Assembly: GCA_035326025.1 (NCBI GenBank)
Contig: DAOKYT010000006.1
Span: forward strand, 12,470 to 76,469
Direction: 5' to 3'
Origin: Amarobacter sp035326025
Lineage (GTDB): Bacteria > Chloroflexota > Dehalococcoidia > Tepidiformales > Tepidiformaceae
Length of the DNA: 64,000 bases
This document shows positions 8,670-18,199 of the stretch, one piece after another. Within the stretch, counting starts at the first letter, position 1, and the number at the start of each line of letters is the position of its first letter. The notes under the pieces are model-generated. The model did no database searches and was not told the DNA's origin. It saw nothing but the letters and a program-made list of their open reading frames with translations. Both the position numbers and the translations under genes were made by a program.

Positions 8670-10727
8670 ATGAAGGTCTATGCGACCGAAGACATCCGTA
8701 ACGTGGTCCTGGTTGGCCACGGGAGCGTTGGGAAGACGATGCTCGCCGAGGCCGCGCTGTACGAAAGCGGGGGAAGTACGCGCCTCGGGACCATCCAGGA
8801 CCAGAACACCATAAGTGACTACGACGAAGACGAGCATAAGCGCAAGTTCAGCCTGAACCTCGCCATCGTCCCGGTGGAATGGGAAGGCCGCAAAATCAAC
8901 ATCATCGATACGCCGGGGTACGCCGACTTCGTCTCGGAAGTCATCTGTGGCAGCTATGCGGCGGATATGGCGCTGGTCGTGGTCGATGCGGTCTCGGGCC
9001 CGGAGGTTGGTACCGACCGCGCCTGGGGCATCATCGAGAAGCTGAACCTGCCCCGCATGATTGTGGTCAATCGCATGGACCGCGAGAACGCCGATTTCGA
9101 GGCAGTCATGCGCAAGCTCCAGGAACGCTGGGGCCACCGGGTGATGCCGCTCCAGATCCCGATTGGCGCGCACGACTCGTTCGAGGGAGTCGTCGACCTG
9201 TTGCACATGCGCGCATACGTGGGCGAGAAGGCCGAGGAGGTGGCCATCCCCGGCAGCTTGCTCAGCCGCGCCGAGGAGCTCCGCGCTCAGCTGATCGAGG
9301 GCATCGTCGAGACCGACGAGGAGCTGATGACGAAGTACTTCGCCGACGAGGAGCTGACCGAGGACGAACTGCGAAAGGTGCTCCACGGCGGCCTCGACCA
9401 CAACCTGATCATCCCGGTGGTCTGCAGCTCGGCGACGAAGCTCATCGGGGTGCGCCAGCTGTTGCACAACATCGCGTTCAGCGGGCCGTCGCCCGCCGAC
9501 CGTGACCCTATCGAGGCGGATGGCGTGGCCCTCACCGCCGATCCCTCGGCTCCCGTCCGCGCGCTGGTGTTCAAGACCGCCGCCGACCCGTTCGTCGGGA
9601 AGCTCACGTACCTCCGCGTGATCAGCGGGACGGTCACCGCCGACAGCCACCTGTGGAACGCGAACAAGGAGGCGGATGAGCGGCTCGGCTCGCTGTATGT
9701 CCAGCGCGGGAAGGAACAGCTCCAGGTGCCGGAACTACGCGCCGGCGACATCGGCGTGGTGGCAAAACTGGTGCACACCGCCACCGGCGATACCCTCGGC
9801 GCCCGGGAGAGTGCCGTCAAGCTCCCGCCCATCACCTTCCCCAACCCGGTGTTCAGCATGGCCGTCCACCCGGTCGGCAAGGGCGCGGTCGATAAGCTGG
9901 GGCCGAGCCTGCAGCGCATGGCCGAGGAGGACCCCGGGCTCCAGTTAAGCCGCGACCCGGGCACCGGCGAAGTCATCCTTGCCGGGCTCGGCGATGCGCA
10001 CCTGGACGTGGTCATGGAGCGGCTGAAGCGGAAATTCAACATCGATGTCGAGCTCTCGCTTCCACGGGTGCCGTACCGCGAAACCGTCACCCGCAAGAGC
10101 CAGGCTGAGTACACCCACAAGAAGCAGACAGGCGGCCACGGGCAGTACGCCCGCGTGGTGCTGGAGGTCGAACCCCTCGGCCGCGGCACCGGGTTGCAGT
10201 TCGGCGAGCGCGTCGTCGGTGGGTCTGTCCCGAAGGAATTCATCCCGGCGGTCGAGAAAGGGGTGATGGAGACCGCCCACGCCGGCGTCTTCGCCGGCTA
10301 CGAGCTGACTGACTGCCGGGTAACGCTGCTGGATGGCAAACACCACCCGGTGGACTCGAGCGAAATGGCCTTCAAGGTGGCGGCATCACAGGCGCTCAAG
10401 GAGGCCATCAATAGCGTCGGGGGCACGCTCCTGGAGCCGGTGATGACGATCACGGTCTGGGCGCCCGAGGAGTACGCGGGCGACGTGGTGAGCGACCTGA
10501 ACACGAAGCGCGCCAAGATCCACGGGATCAACCCGGATGGTGGCATGAGCGTCATCGAGGCCGAGGTGCCGCTGGCCGAAGTCCAGCGCTACGCGTCTGA
10601 TCTGCGCTCCATCACCCAGGGCCGGGGCGCGTTTACGCTCCAGTTCGACCACTACGGCGAGGTCCCGTCGCACATCGCGCAAAAGGTGGTGGCTGAACAC
10701 AAGAAGGAGCTCGAGGAAGCCCACTGA
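8670..10727 (+). CDS. Elongation factor G-like GTPase (EF-G2 type)
   Basis: A 685-residue translational GTPase. G1 is GHGSVGKT rather than the GHxDHGKT or AHxDAGKT of true EF-G. G3 is DTPGYADF and G4 is NRMD. Domain IV and V blocks are present, including YTHKKQTGGHGQYARV and the C-terminal LRSITQGRGAFTLQF. The altered G1 loop places it with the EF-G-like group found beside a normal EF-G in Chloroflexota, actinobacteria and Thermus; its ribosomal role there is unsettled. TGGAGG precedes the ATG at 8670 by nine bases, so the longer frame from 8559 is not used. Confidence 0.88.
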   Translation: MKVYATEDIRNVVLVGHGSVGKTMLAEAALYESGGSTRLGTIQDQNTISDYDEDEHKRKFSLNLAIVPVEWEGRKINIIDTPGYADFVSEVICGSYAADMALVVVDAVSGPEVGTDRAWGIIEKLNLPRMIVVNRMDRENADFEAVMRKLQERWGHRVMPLQIPIGAHDSFEGVVDLLHMRAYVGEKAEEVAIPGSLLSRAEELRAQLIEGIVETDEELMTKYFADEELTEDELRKVLHGGLDHNLIIPVVCSSATKLIGVRQLLHNIAFSGPSPADRDPIEADGVALTADPSAPVRALVFKTAADPFVGKLTYLRVISGTVTADSHLWNANKEADERLGSLYVQRGKEQLQVPELRAGDIGVVAKLVHTATGDTLGARESAVKLPPITFPNPVFSMAVHPVGKGAVDKLGPSLQRMAEEDPGLQLSRDPGTGEVILAGLGDAHLDVVMERLKRKFNIDVELSLPRVPYRETVTRKSQAEYTHKKQTGGHGQYARVVLEVEPLGRGTGLQFGERVVGGSVPKEFIPAVEKGVMETAHAGVFAGYELTDCRVTLLDGKHHPVDSSEMAFKVAASQALKEAINSVGGTLLEPVMTITVWAPEEYAGDVVSDLNTKRAKIHGINPDGGMSVIEAEVPLAEVQRYASDLRSITQGRGAFTLQFDHYGEVPSHIAQKVVAEHKKELEEAH

Positions 10728-10733
10728 GGCGGG

Positions 10734-12569
10734 TCAGGGCGATCCCTCGTAGGTGATCCCGGGCAGTACCGACCGGAACCCGGGCCCCGGTGCTCCACCC
10801 CCGGTGTCGCCACGGACGACCTGGACGTTGATGGTCGTAACGCCGCCGCCGCCAAGCAGCGGCTCGATGATGACCGTCCCGGAAAGGGGGCCGGCGGGGA
10901 GGTTCGCCGCGTCCACGGTGATCACCAGCTCGGAGTCACGTCCCCGGGTGGCAATCCGGGGGCTCTTCTGCACCACCACGTCGGTCTCGCTTCCGATCGC
11001 GACACCACCGTCGACGACACGCCCCGGAGGGTCGGCCGGGTGGCGAACGATGAGCCACGCCGCCGAGGTCCGCACCCGGAACGGAGCGATCCACGTCCCG
11101 GTGTTGCGAACCGTCACGGGCGCCGTGGTGGCACTCGCCGCCCCGGCAGTGATCGAGACCGAACGGTCGCCGATGACCTGGAGTATCGGGTTGCCGATGA
11201 ATGCCGGCGCAAGGGCGGGGTCAACCGGCGGCGTGGAGTCGAAGTGCGGCTCGATCCCGAGTTCGGGAATCGCTGTCGGGAAGTCCATCGCGGCGCAGCC
11301 GTCGTTGTAGTCCGCCTTCGAGCAGGCGTGGTAGTGCTCTGGCGCCAGCGCGGTTGCCACCTGGGGCGCGCTGAGGCTGGGCATCACGAACACCTGCGGG
11401 AGCCACATGCGCCCTTCCGGGTTCACCGGCGCCTCGGGGTCGGGGGCGCTGACCTTCACCAGGAAGTCCTGTACCGACCAACCGGTGAGAGTCCCGGCCT
11501 GGATGTTCCACCAGGTGAATCCGTCGGCTTCGGACGGGCCGCCGATGATGGTGACCACCGTCCCATCGGGCACGGTAGCGAGCTTTTCGGCCTGGGTGCC
11601 AGGCTGCGCGCGGACGTTCAGCCCGTTGCCCGTCCCACTCACAATCGCGCTATCCCCAGCTGAAAACCGCGATGCGCCGGGAGGCGGCGGAGGGGTAGAG
11701 GGACTGCCACCGAGCGGTGGAGGGTAGCTCTCGCCCTTCGGCACGGGAGGGTACCGGAGGCACCCGTACACCACCTCGTTGTAGGTATAGTCGCTCCGGT
11801 TGAACACCCCGTAGCCCGGGGCGTTGGGGTCGCCGCAATGCCACAGGCTGCCGCGCAGCGGGTCGCGCGCGGGGTTGAGCGGATGGTTGCTGAACGCGAA
11901 GCCGTTGTAACTCCAGACGGCGTAATACCAGTCCTCGATGGCCAGCGGATCGCCATTGCCGGCAATGGGGCGGAGGTTCGGCGCACTGTTCCACTTGTCA
12001 GCGAGGATGCGTATTCCCTCGGCGATGTTGAACACCGGGTGCGTGCCGATGACTGCCTGGCGGGCCGAGGGAACCCGCACCTCGAGCGCCGGCGGGGCCG
12101 AGAGATGGCCCATGCCGCTGGTGATCTGCCCGATCCCATACCCGCAGTCGATAGAGGTGAGGATTGGCCCCACTCCACCGTACGGCGTGCTGTGCGACGC
12201 GTTGCCGTAGTCGGCCTCAACCCACGCGATCGCCTTGTAGAGCGAGGGCGGGATTCCGATGGACTTGCTCGCGGGCTGCCGCGCGGCCCGGGGACCACTC
12301 TCCACGCCCTGGTAGGTGACATCGATAACTTCGCCGCTGGTAAGCGTGTATGCGGGGGGCACGACCAGTCCGCGGGCGGCAAGCTCGATGGCGCGGCCAT
12401 ACATGCCCGCGTAGTCCTCGAACTCGAACGTGTCAAACCCCCACCCCCGGTTGGGCAGATGGCAGGCGTAGTGGTCCGCCTGCCCGCGTTCGGGGCTGCC
12501 GAGGGCGAACGCGAACGCCAGGACACTCAGCGCCGCCAGCGCGGCCAGGCGTTCTAGCGTCGCGCCCAT
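10734..12569 (-). CDS. Exported lysozyme-like/SLT protein with SH3 and Ig-like domains
   Basis: A 611-residue secreted protein. Residues 1-31 are a signal peptide cleaved near ERGQADHYAC. Around 100-160, IPPSLYKAIAWVEADYGN and DCGYGIGQITSGMG resemble a lytic transglycosylase/lysozyme fold, with Glu in AWVEADYG as the candidate acid. An SH3b-type module (SAIVSGTGNGLNVRAQPG, GWSVQDFL) lies in the middle and a BACON/Ig-like segment (VTVRNTGTWIAPFRVRTS) near the C-terminus. Its start overlaps the end of the upstream propeller gene, forming a three-gene cluster of exported proteins. Peptidoglycan binding or remodelling is inferred. Confidence 0.75.
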   Translation of the reverse strand: MGATLERLAALAALSVLAFAFALGSPERGQADHYACHLPNRGWGFDTFEFEDYAGMYGRAIELAARGLVVPPAYTLTSGEVIDVTYQGVESGPRAARQPASKSIGIPPSLYKAIAWVEADYGNASHSTPYGGVGPILTSIDCGYGIGQITSGMGHLSAPPALEVRVPSARQAVIGTHPVFNIAEGIRILADKWNSAPNLRPIAGNGDPLAIEDWYYAVWSYNGFAFSNHPLNPARDPLRGSLWHCGDPNAPGYGVFNRSDYTYNEVVYGCLRYPPVPKGESYPPPLGGSPSTPPPPPGASRFSAGDSAIVSGTGNGLNVRAQPGTQAEKLATVPDGTVVTIIGGPSEADGFTWWNIQAGTLTGWSVQDFLVKVSAPDPEAPVNPEGRMWLPQVFVMPSLSAPQVATALAPEHYHACSKADYNDGCAAMDFPTAIPELGIEPHFDSTPPVDPALAPAFIGNPILQVIGDRSVSITAGAASATTAPVTVRNTGTWIAPFRVRTSAAWLIVRHPADPPGRVVDGGVAIGSETDVVVQKSPRIATRGRDSELVITVDAANLPAGPLSGTVIIEPLLGGGGVTTINVQVVRGDTGGGAPGPGFRSVLPGITYEGSP

Positions 12570-13678
12570 CCGAGGAACCTCTGATAGTCGTCGATCGTGG
12601 CGCGAACCCCATCCCCACCGACAAGAGCGAGCTGACCGCGGCCCGCCTGTTCGAAGCTCTCGCCCGACCAGTTCATCACCGCCAGGCTGGACCCATCCGG
12701 GGAGTAGGCCAACGGGATGTCAATCCCGGATGCCTCGGCCTTCAAGGACTGCGCCGCGACGCCCCCAGGGGTTTGCCCGGGCTCGACGCCGAATACCGGG
12801 CCGCCGCCGGCCGGCTGCCACGCTACCCCGAGGGCCTCGATTTCGGCCGAGAGGGATTGGGCGGCAACGTTGCCATCGCCAGCAAGCGAGAGACTGCGGG
12901 CGAGGTAACGGAGCCCCCCGGCGGTGTTGGCTTCGACGTATGCGAGTTGCGTGCCATCCGGGCTGAGACGCCAGTCGCGGGTGATGTGGGGTCCGAGCGA
13001 CACCACGTTCGCGCCATCGCGTGTGACGGTGGATCCAGAACCGTCGATCACCACGGCGATGAGCGCCCCGCCCTGGTCGAAACCGACAGGGAAGACGCCG
13101 AGGGCATCGGAGCGCGACCAGAGGATGTCCTCGGTGCCGCGCAGGGCCACGCGCACCACCTGGATCGCCCCGGTGGACTCACCAGCCCCGATCCCCCGGG
13201 TGACAACGACCGCGTCGCCATCCCGCGTCCAGACCGGTTGTTGGTTGGGTTCGATGTCCAGCGCCGCGCGGAAGAGCTCGCCGGTGACGAGGTCGACGGT
13301 CACCAGGGATGCCACGGGCCGCGAGGGCGTCCCGGCATCGACGAGGGCGAGGGCGACCTTCGTGCCGTCGGGCGAGACCGATCCGGTCGCCGCCATGCCG
13401 TCGACATGGGGCACCCGCGCAACCTCGGTCACGGCGGAGGGGTTCTCTGCCCAGGCCACACCAATGACGTCGACCTGGCCTTCGGTGCGCGAGACCACGG
13501 CGTAGTTGCCGGATGGCGCGCTCGCGAAGGCGGTGCGCGGAGTGACCTGCTGGCCAGTGATGCCGAACGCGGCGGCGATGATTGGGGCGATGGCGATCAA
13601 AGCGGCAAGCCCGGTCGCCCCAATGATGAGCCGGGAGAGACTGGTGTGCCTTGCCACGTTCCGTCGAGAAACAGCCAA
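12554..13678 (-). CDS. Membrane-anchored TolB/WD40-like beta-propeller protein
   Basis: 374 residues with one N-terminal transmembrane helix (about 17-40, LIIGATGLAALIAIAP) and an extracytoplasmic domain with repeated blades of the type VSPDGTKVALALVD, WTRDGDAVVVTRG and LSPDGTQLAYVEAN. This is the TolB/WD40 periplasmic propeller pattern. RDWRLSPDGTQLAYVE closely parallels RDWALSPGGSRLAFID in the next upstream gene, so the two are paralogues. It overlaps the SH3 protein gene by 16 bases and lies 25 bases after its paralogue. Function unknown; a protein-binding scaffold is plausible. Confidence 0.75.
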   Translation of the reverse strand: MAVSRRNVARHTSLSRLIIGATGLAALIAIAPIIAAAFGITGQQVTPRTAFASAPSGNYAVVSRTEGQVDVIGVAWAENPSAVTEVARVPHVDGMAATGSVSPDGTKVALALVDAGTPSRPVASLVTVDLVTGELFRAALDIEPNQQPVWTRDGDAVVVTRGIGAGESTGAIQVVRVALRGTEDILWSRSDALGVFPVGFDQGGALIAVVIDGSGSTVTRDGANVVSLGPHITRDWRLSPDGTQLAYVEANTAGGLRYLARSLSLAGDGNVAAQSLSAEIEALGVAWQPAGGGPVFGVEPGQTPGGVAAQSLKAEASGIDIPLAYSPDGSSLAVMNWSGESFEQAGRGQLALVGGDGVRATIDDYQRFLGWARR

Positions 13679-13703
13679 AGAAGGGCTCCGTAGTTCGCTA
13701 GGA

Positions 13704-14894
13704 TTAGTTCAGGTCCTGGACCCAGCCCAGGAAGTTGGCCCCGGGCTCCTCGGCGATCCGCTCGCGAGTCGTCGCGGTTTGAAGTTCGAGGAATTGCTCC
13801 GCCCTCACGGTCCGATCCGGCCCGGGCACCACCACCGTGGAGACCCAGACGTCGCCCGCCGGCGCCCAGTCGAGAGGCACGACGTAGGCACCCTCGACCT
13901 CCGGATCTTCGAGCGCAAGCGCGCCGCCGGGGCCACCAAAGACGGGTACGGGCGACCCGGGAGCCCAGGTGGCCCCGAACTGGTCGTCCCCGGCCGGCTG
14001 TGTGGTGATGTCTCCCGTGGCGATGGTGAGCGTGCGGCCCACATAGGTGCGCGACCCGGCACCGAGCACGTCGATGAACGCGAGGCGCGAGCCTCCCGGG
14101 CTCAGGGCCCAGTCGCGCGTGCGCCCCGGGCTGAGCTCCGCCAGGCGGTTGACCTGCCCGGCCCGGCGCTCCCACAGGTGGGACCCTGTCTCATCCACGA
14201 CCACCACGAACAGTCGCGAGCCATCGATGCTGTAGCCAACCGGCGCGACCGTGAACGGGTCCCGGAACTCCGCCACGACTTTCGGTTCGCCAACCGCGAG
14301 GTCCACCTCCAGCACACGCGCCACCCGGGTGCCCTCGTCCGTCGATGTCTGCACCGCCGCGAGGCGCGATGCATCGGGTGCCCACGCGATCGCGCTCAGG
14401 TAGTCGAAACTGCCGGGAACGCTGGCGATTTCGCGGGCTCGCACATCAACAACGGAAAGCGAGGCGTAGGTACCGGTCGTCACGGAAAGAACTGCAACCT
14501 GGTCGCCCAGGGGAGACGCGGCGCCGCGGGCATGGAGGCCTGGGAAGTGCGGGAAGACGGCGACGAGTTCCGGAGTTGCGCCCGGTACAGCCTTCCGGAC
14601 CATCAGCCTGTCCGCCCCGCCGGCTGGAACCGTGTAGGCAATGGAGCGGACCGTCGCGAGCGGCGCCGCCGGTGTCGCCGCCAGTTCGGTGCCAGACTGT
14701 CGCGAGCTCAGGGCGGCCCAGGCAACGACAGCGATGACCACGGCCGAGAGCGCGAGAAGGAGCGGAACAAGGCTGCGCGGTACGTGAAGACCGTGGCGAA
14801 CCCCGGGAACGAGCACGCGGCTACCTCGCGCTTGCGGGTGGGCAAAGCCACCCAGGTCTGGCGCCGGCTCGACTCCAGCGCTTCGGCCCCGCAT
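13704..14894 (-). CDS. Membrane-anchored beta-propeller protein, paralogue of the neighbour
   Basis: About 396 residues with a transmembrane helix (VPLLLALSAVVIAVVAWAAL) near residues 40-60, then propeller-like repeats such as IAWAPDASRLAAVQTS, YSIDGSRLFVVVVDE and LSPGGSRLAFIDVLG. The organisation and the TRDW-LSP-G blade match the following gene, suggesting tandem duplication. I use the ATG at 14894; the frame is open back to 15077, but that would overlap the divergent protease gene and its promoter. No clear ribosome-binding site marks the start, so a later start is possible. Confidence 0.7.
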   Translation of the reverse strand: MRGRSAGVEPAPDLGGFAHPQARGSRVLVPGVRHGLHVPRSLVPLLLALSAVVIAVVAWAALSSRQSGTELAATPAAPLATVRSIAYTVPAGGADRLMVRKAVPGATPELVAVFPHFPGLHARGAASPLGDQVAVLSVTTGTYASLSVVDVRAREIASVPGSFDYLSAIAWAPDASRLAAVQTSTDEGTRVARVLEVDLAVGEPKVVAEFRDPFTVAPVGYSIDGSRLFVVVVDETGSHLWERRAGQVNRLAELSPGRTRDWALSPGGSRLAFIDVLGAGSRTYVGRTLTIATGDITTQPAGDDQFGATWAPGSPVPVFGGPGGALALEDPEVEGAYVVPLDWAPAGDVWVSTVVVPGPDRTVRAEQFLELQTATTRERIAEEPGANFLGWVQDLN

Positions 14895-15075
14895 CGATGA
14901 AGCCCGGTACCCCCGCGGTACCGCGGAATCCGCCCGAAAGCGGCGGTTCAAAGCCCGCCCGGCCTTCGGATCTCTGCCGAACGTAACAACGCCGATCTGT
15001 CCCGTCAATCGTCCTTGACCCCCAGGGGGTTCGTCGCGCCGTTCAAATCGCGCACCTGTGCTAACATTTCGGCAC

Positions 15076-15768
15076 ATGATCTGGTATTTCCAAGACCTCG
15101 CGGAGAACCCCGAGGTCCTGCTTGTTTATGTCGCCGCCACGGCGGTGGCGATCTTCACCGGCCTGGCCTTCCACGAATTCAGTCACGCGTGGGCGGCAAA
15201 CGAACTGGGCGACGACACGGCGGCGCGGGCCGGGCGGCTGACACTCAACCCGCTCGCCCACCTCGACCCGATAGGGTCGGCGCTGGTGCTCCTTTTCGGA
15301 TTCGGCTGGGCGAAACCGACACCGGTAAACCCCTGGCGCCTGCGCGCGGGGCCGCGGCGCGGGAATGCCATCGTCGCGTTCGCCGGACCGGCGTCGAACT
15401 TCTTCTTCGCGGCGCTTGCCGCGCTGCCACTCAAGATGGGGCTGGTCGAGACTCGCTTCCTCAGCATCGAAAGCATCATCCGCCGCGGCTCGGGCGAAGA
15501 CTTCCTCTGGCTGTTCCTCTTCTTCATCATCAGCATCAACATCCTGCTGGGCATCTTCAACCTGATTCCCATTGCGCCGCTCGATGGGTTCAAGGTAGCC
15601 GTCGGACTCCTCCCGCGCGAAGCCGCTCGCAACCTGGAGCGGCTGGAGCCGTACGGCCCGGGCATCCTCATGGCCTTCATCGCCATCGGATTCATCGCAC
15701 CCCAGCTCAGCCCGCTCCGCTGGTTCGTCGATCTTGTCTACGACGACATCTTCGACATCATCCTGTGA
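15076..15768 (+). CDS. Site-2 protease family protein (M50)
   Basis: A polytopic membrane zinc metalloprotease of about 230 residues. The HEFSH motif (HExxH) lies in the first helix region and the third zinc ligand is the Asp in IPIAPLDGFK. FGFGWAKPTPVNP and AFAGPASNFFFA are typical of the YwhC/Rv-type M50 group. These enzymes cleave within membranes; the substrate is unknown. Start choice: TAACAT at 15062-15067 looks like a -10 element, which would place the first transcribed base at the ATG of 15076, hence a leaderless message. The GTG at 15058 is in frame but upstream of that. Confidence 0.88.
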   Translation: MIWYFQDLAENPEVLLVYVAATAVAIFTGLAFHEFSHAWAANELGDDTAARAGRLTLNPLAHLDPIGSALVLLFGFGWAKPTPVNPWRLRAGPRRGNAIVAFAGPASNFFFAALAALPLKMGLVETRFLSIESIIRRGSGEDFLWLFLFFIISINILLGIFNLIPIAPLDGFKVAVGLLPREAARNLERLEPYGPGILMAFIAIGFIAPQLSPLRWFVDLVYDDIFDIIL

Positions 15769-15826
15769 CAGGGCGCTGGCGCCGCGGGAGGCGCAAGGTC
15801 AGACCCTCCGTGTGCTAGCCTAGGAG

Positions 15827-15832
15827 TACAAT
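15827..15832 (+). promoter_or_regulatory. Putative -10 of the tyrA-aroA-gmk operon
   Basis: TACAAT lies 34 bases before the tyrA ATG. No good -35 is visible at 16-18 bases upstream. It is the only -10-like hexamer between the protease stop and tyrA. Confidence 0.4.
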
Positions 15833-15866
15833 TCTGCGCATTCAGCAGGAATCGCCAGGGGTCGCA

Positions 15867-16901
15867 ATGCCACAGTCCCGCATCACCATTATTGGTACCG
15901 GCCTGATCGGTACGTCGATTGGCCTCGCCCTCGCTTCCAGGCCGGACCGCCAGTACGAAATCGTGGGAGCCGACCGCGACCGCGCGGCCGCCCGGGCAGC
16001 CAGGAAGATGGGCGCGCTGGATCGCGAAGTCGGGTCACTCGAGGAGGCGGTGCGGGGTGCGGGCCTCATCATCCTGGCGGTGCCCGTCGTCGCCGCGCGC
16101 CAGATTCTGCAGGATGCCGGGCCGTACCTGGAGGCCGGCGTCGTGATCACGGACGTCTGCAGCACGAAATCCGACATCATGCGCTGGGCCCAGGAGTACC
16201 TGCCCGAATCGGCGAACTTCATTGGCGGGCACCCCATGGCAGGCCTTGAACAGAGCGGCCCTGCGGCAGCCTCCGCCGACCTGTTCAAGGATGCGACCTG
16301 GGCGATTACGCCGTCGCCCCGTGCCGACCAGCAGGCGGTGAGCGTGGTCCTCGGCATGATCGAAACGCTCGGGGCGATTCCCCTTTACATCGACCCGGCC
16401 GAGCACGACCAGTATGCGGCGGCCGTGAGCCACGTCCCGCTCCTTACGTCCGTTGCGCTCTTCCGGATGGTGCGCGACAGCCAGGGGTGGGAGGATGCGT
16501 CGCTGTTGGCCGGCCCGGGATTCCGCGACCTGACCCGGCTTGCAAGCGGCGACCCGGTGATGTCGCGCGACATCATGTTCACGAACCGCGACGCCATCCT
16601 GCACTGGATCGGACGCCTGCAGGACGAGCTCGCAACCATCAAGAAGGCGCTGGAGCTTGGCGGTGAGCCCGTGCTCGATCTCTTCCGCAGCACGCAGCTC
16701 GACCGCGACACCTTCATCCAGAACCCGCCTGTTCGCAGGCGGCCGGAGGGGGTCGAGGCGCCTTCGGCGCAGGACGCGATGGCGCGGATGTTCGTCGGCG
16801 GCCTTTACGATCGCCTGAAGGACGTGTCCTCGCGCGGGCCGGGTGCGCCCCGCGACGACGCCGAACTGCGCCGCAAGCTCGGCCTGCGCGACGACCGGTG
16901 A
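15867..16901 (+). CDS. tyrA: Prephenate/arogenate dehydrogenase
   Basis: A 344-residue dehydrogenase of tyrosine synthesis. It begins with a Rossmann dinucleotide motif, ITIIGTGLIGTSIGLAL, and contains the TyrA blocks ITDVCSTKSDIM, FIGGHPMAGLEQSG and AVSHVPLLTSVAL; His in GGHPMAG and in AVSHVP are family catalytic or binding positions. The C-terminal extension is hydrophilic, without a recognisable ACT domain. The stop overlaps the aroA start in GTGA, so it forms a coupled operon with aroA and gmk. Confidence 0.93.
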   Translation: MPQSRITIIGTGLIGTSIGLALASRPDRQYEIVGADRDRAAARAARKMGALDREVGSLEEAVRGAGLIILAVPVVAARQILQDAGPYLEAGVVITDVCSTKSDIMRWAQEYLPESANFIGGHPMAGLEQSGPAAASADLFKDATWAITPSPRADQQAVSVVLGMIETLGAIPLYIDPAEHDQYAAAVSHVPLLTSVALFRMVRDSQGWEDASLLAGPGFRDLTRLASGDPVMSRDIMFTNRDAILHWIGRLQDELATIKKALELGGEPVLDLFRSTQLDRDTFIQNPPVRRRPEGVEAPSAQDAMARMFVGGLYDRLKDVSSRGPGAPRDDAELRRKLGLRDDR

Positions 16902-18199
16902 GGGTGAACCGCGCGGATCGCATCCGCGCCACGCTGGAAGTGCCTCCGGACAAGTCGATCTCCCACCGTTCCTTGATCTTCAACGCGATCGCCTCGGGGG
17001 CAGCGACTATCGAGCGCATCCTGGAATCCGAGGATGTGCGCTCCACGGCCCGCTGCCTGGAGTCGCTGGGGGTGCCCATCGATTGGCCGGCGGGTTCGCC
17101 CGTGGCGCGGGTGGCCGGCCAGGGCCTCCACGGCCTCTTCGAAAGCGAGGAAATCCTGGACTGCGGGAACAGCGGCACCACCATGCGGCTCCTGATGGGC
17201 CTGCTGGCGGGCCACCCGATCCTCAGCATCCTCACGGGCGACGAATCGCTGCGCCACCGTCCCATGGCACGCGTCGTTGGCCCGCTTCGCCAGATGGGCG
17301 CCCACATTCATGCACGGACTGGAGACACGCTCGCGCCCGTCGTGGTCAAGGGAGGCGGGCTGGCAGGCGCCGATTATCACAGCCCGGTGGCAAGCGCGCA
17401 GGTGAAGTCGGCGCTCCTGCTGGCCGGGCTCTACGCCGAAGGCCGGACCACGGTGACCGAGCCGGCCGCGAGCCGCGACCACACGGAGCGCATGCTCGTG
17501 GCGATGGGCGCGAGCCTCCGAATCGACGGCACCACGGTCTCCATTGAAGCAGCAACCAGCCCGCTGCAACCGCTCAGCCTGCGGGTGCCCGGGGACATTT
17601 CGAGCGCCGCCCCATGGCTCGTGCTCGCGGCGTGCCATCCCGATGCGGAGATGGTGCTTGAAGGCGTCAACGTCAACGAAACGCGGACTGGCCTGCTCGA
17701 CATCCTGCACGCCATGGGCGCCAGCATCGAGCTGCTGGAGCAACGGACCAGCGGTGGCGAGCCGGTAGCCGATATCCTTGTGCGCTCCTCGCGCCTGCGC
17801 GGCATCACCGTTGCCGGCTCACTCATCCCCCGGGCCATCGACGAGCTTCCGCTGGTGGCTGTCCTGGGCTGCTTCGCGGAGGGCGAGACGGTGGTGCGCG
17901 ACGCCACCGAATTGCGCGCGAAGGAGTCGGACCGCGTGGAGGCCGTCGTTGAGGCGCTGGGGCGCATGGGCGCGCGCATCACGGCACACCCCGACGGGTT
18001 CACCGTAAAGGGCCCTGTTTCCCTTCACGGTGCCCGCGTGGATGGGCGCGGCGACCACCGCGTGGGAATGCTCGGGGCCATCGCCGGGAGCCTCGCGGAT
18101 GGGGAGACACGCATCGAAAACGACGCCGCCGGTGTTTCGTACCCGGCCTTCTGGCAGGACCTTGCGCGGGTGGCCGAGGGGGGGATGATCAGCGCGTGA
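16898..18199 (+). CDS. aroA: 3-phosphoshikimate 1-carboxyvinyltransferase (EPSP synthase)
   Basis: 433 residues, normal for the family. It transfers enolpyruvate from PEP to shikimate-3-phosphate. PPDKSISHRS near the N-terminus, CGNSGTTMRLLMG and ATELRAKESDRVEA are the substrate-binding blocks of EPSP synthases. Translation begins at a GTG that overlaps the tyrA stop (GTGA), and the gene ends in another GTGA overlap with gmk. Together with tyrA it supplies chorismate-derived tyrosine. Confidence 0.95.
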   Translation: MRVNRADRIRATLEVPPDKSISHRSLIFNAIASGAATIERILESEDVRSTARCLESLGVPIDWPAGSPVARVAGQGLHGLFESEEILDCGNSGTTMRLLMGLLAGHPILSILTGDESLRHRPMARVVGPLRQMGAHIHARTGDTLAPVVVKGGGLAGADYHSPVASAQVKSALLLAGLYAEGRTTVTEPAASRDHTERMLVAMGASLRIDGTTVSIEAATSPLQPLSLRVPGDISSAAPWLVLAACHPDAEMVLEGVNVNETRTGLLDILHAMGASIELLEQRTSGGEPVADILVRSSRLRGITVAGSLIPRAIDELPLVAVLGCFAEGETVVRDATELRAKESDRVEAVVEALGRMGARITAHPDGFTVKGPVSLHGARVDGRGDHRVGMLGAIAGSLADGETRIENDAAGVSYPAFWQDLARVAEGGMISA

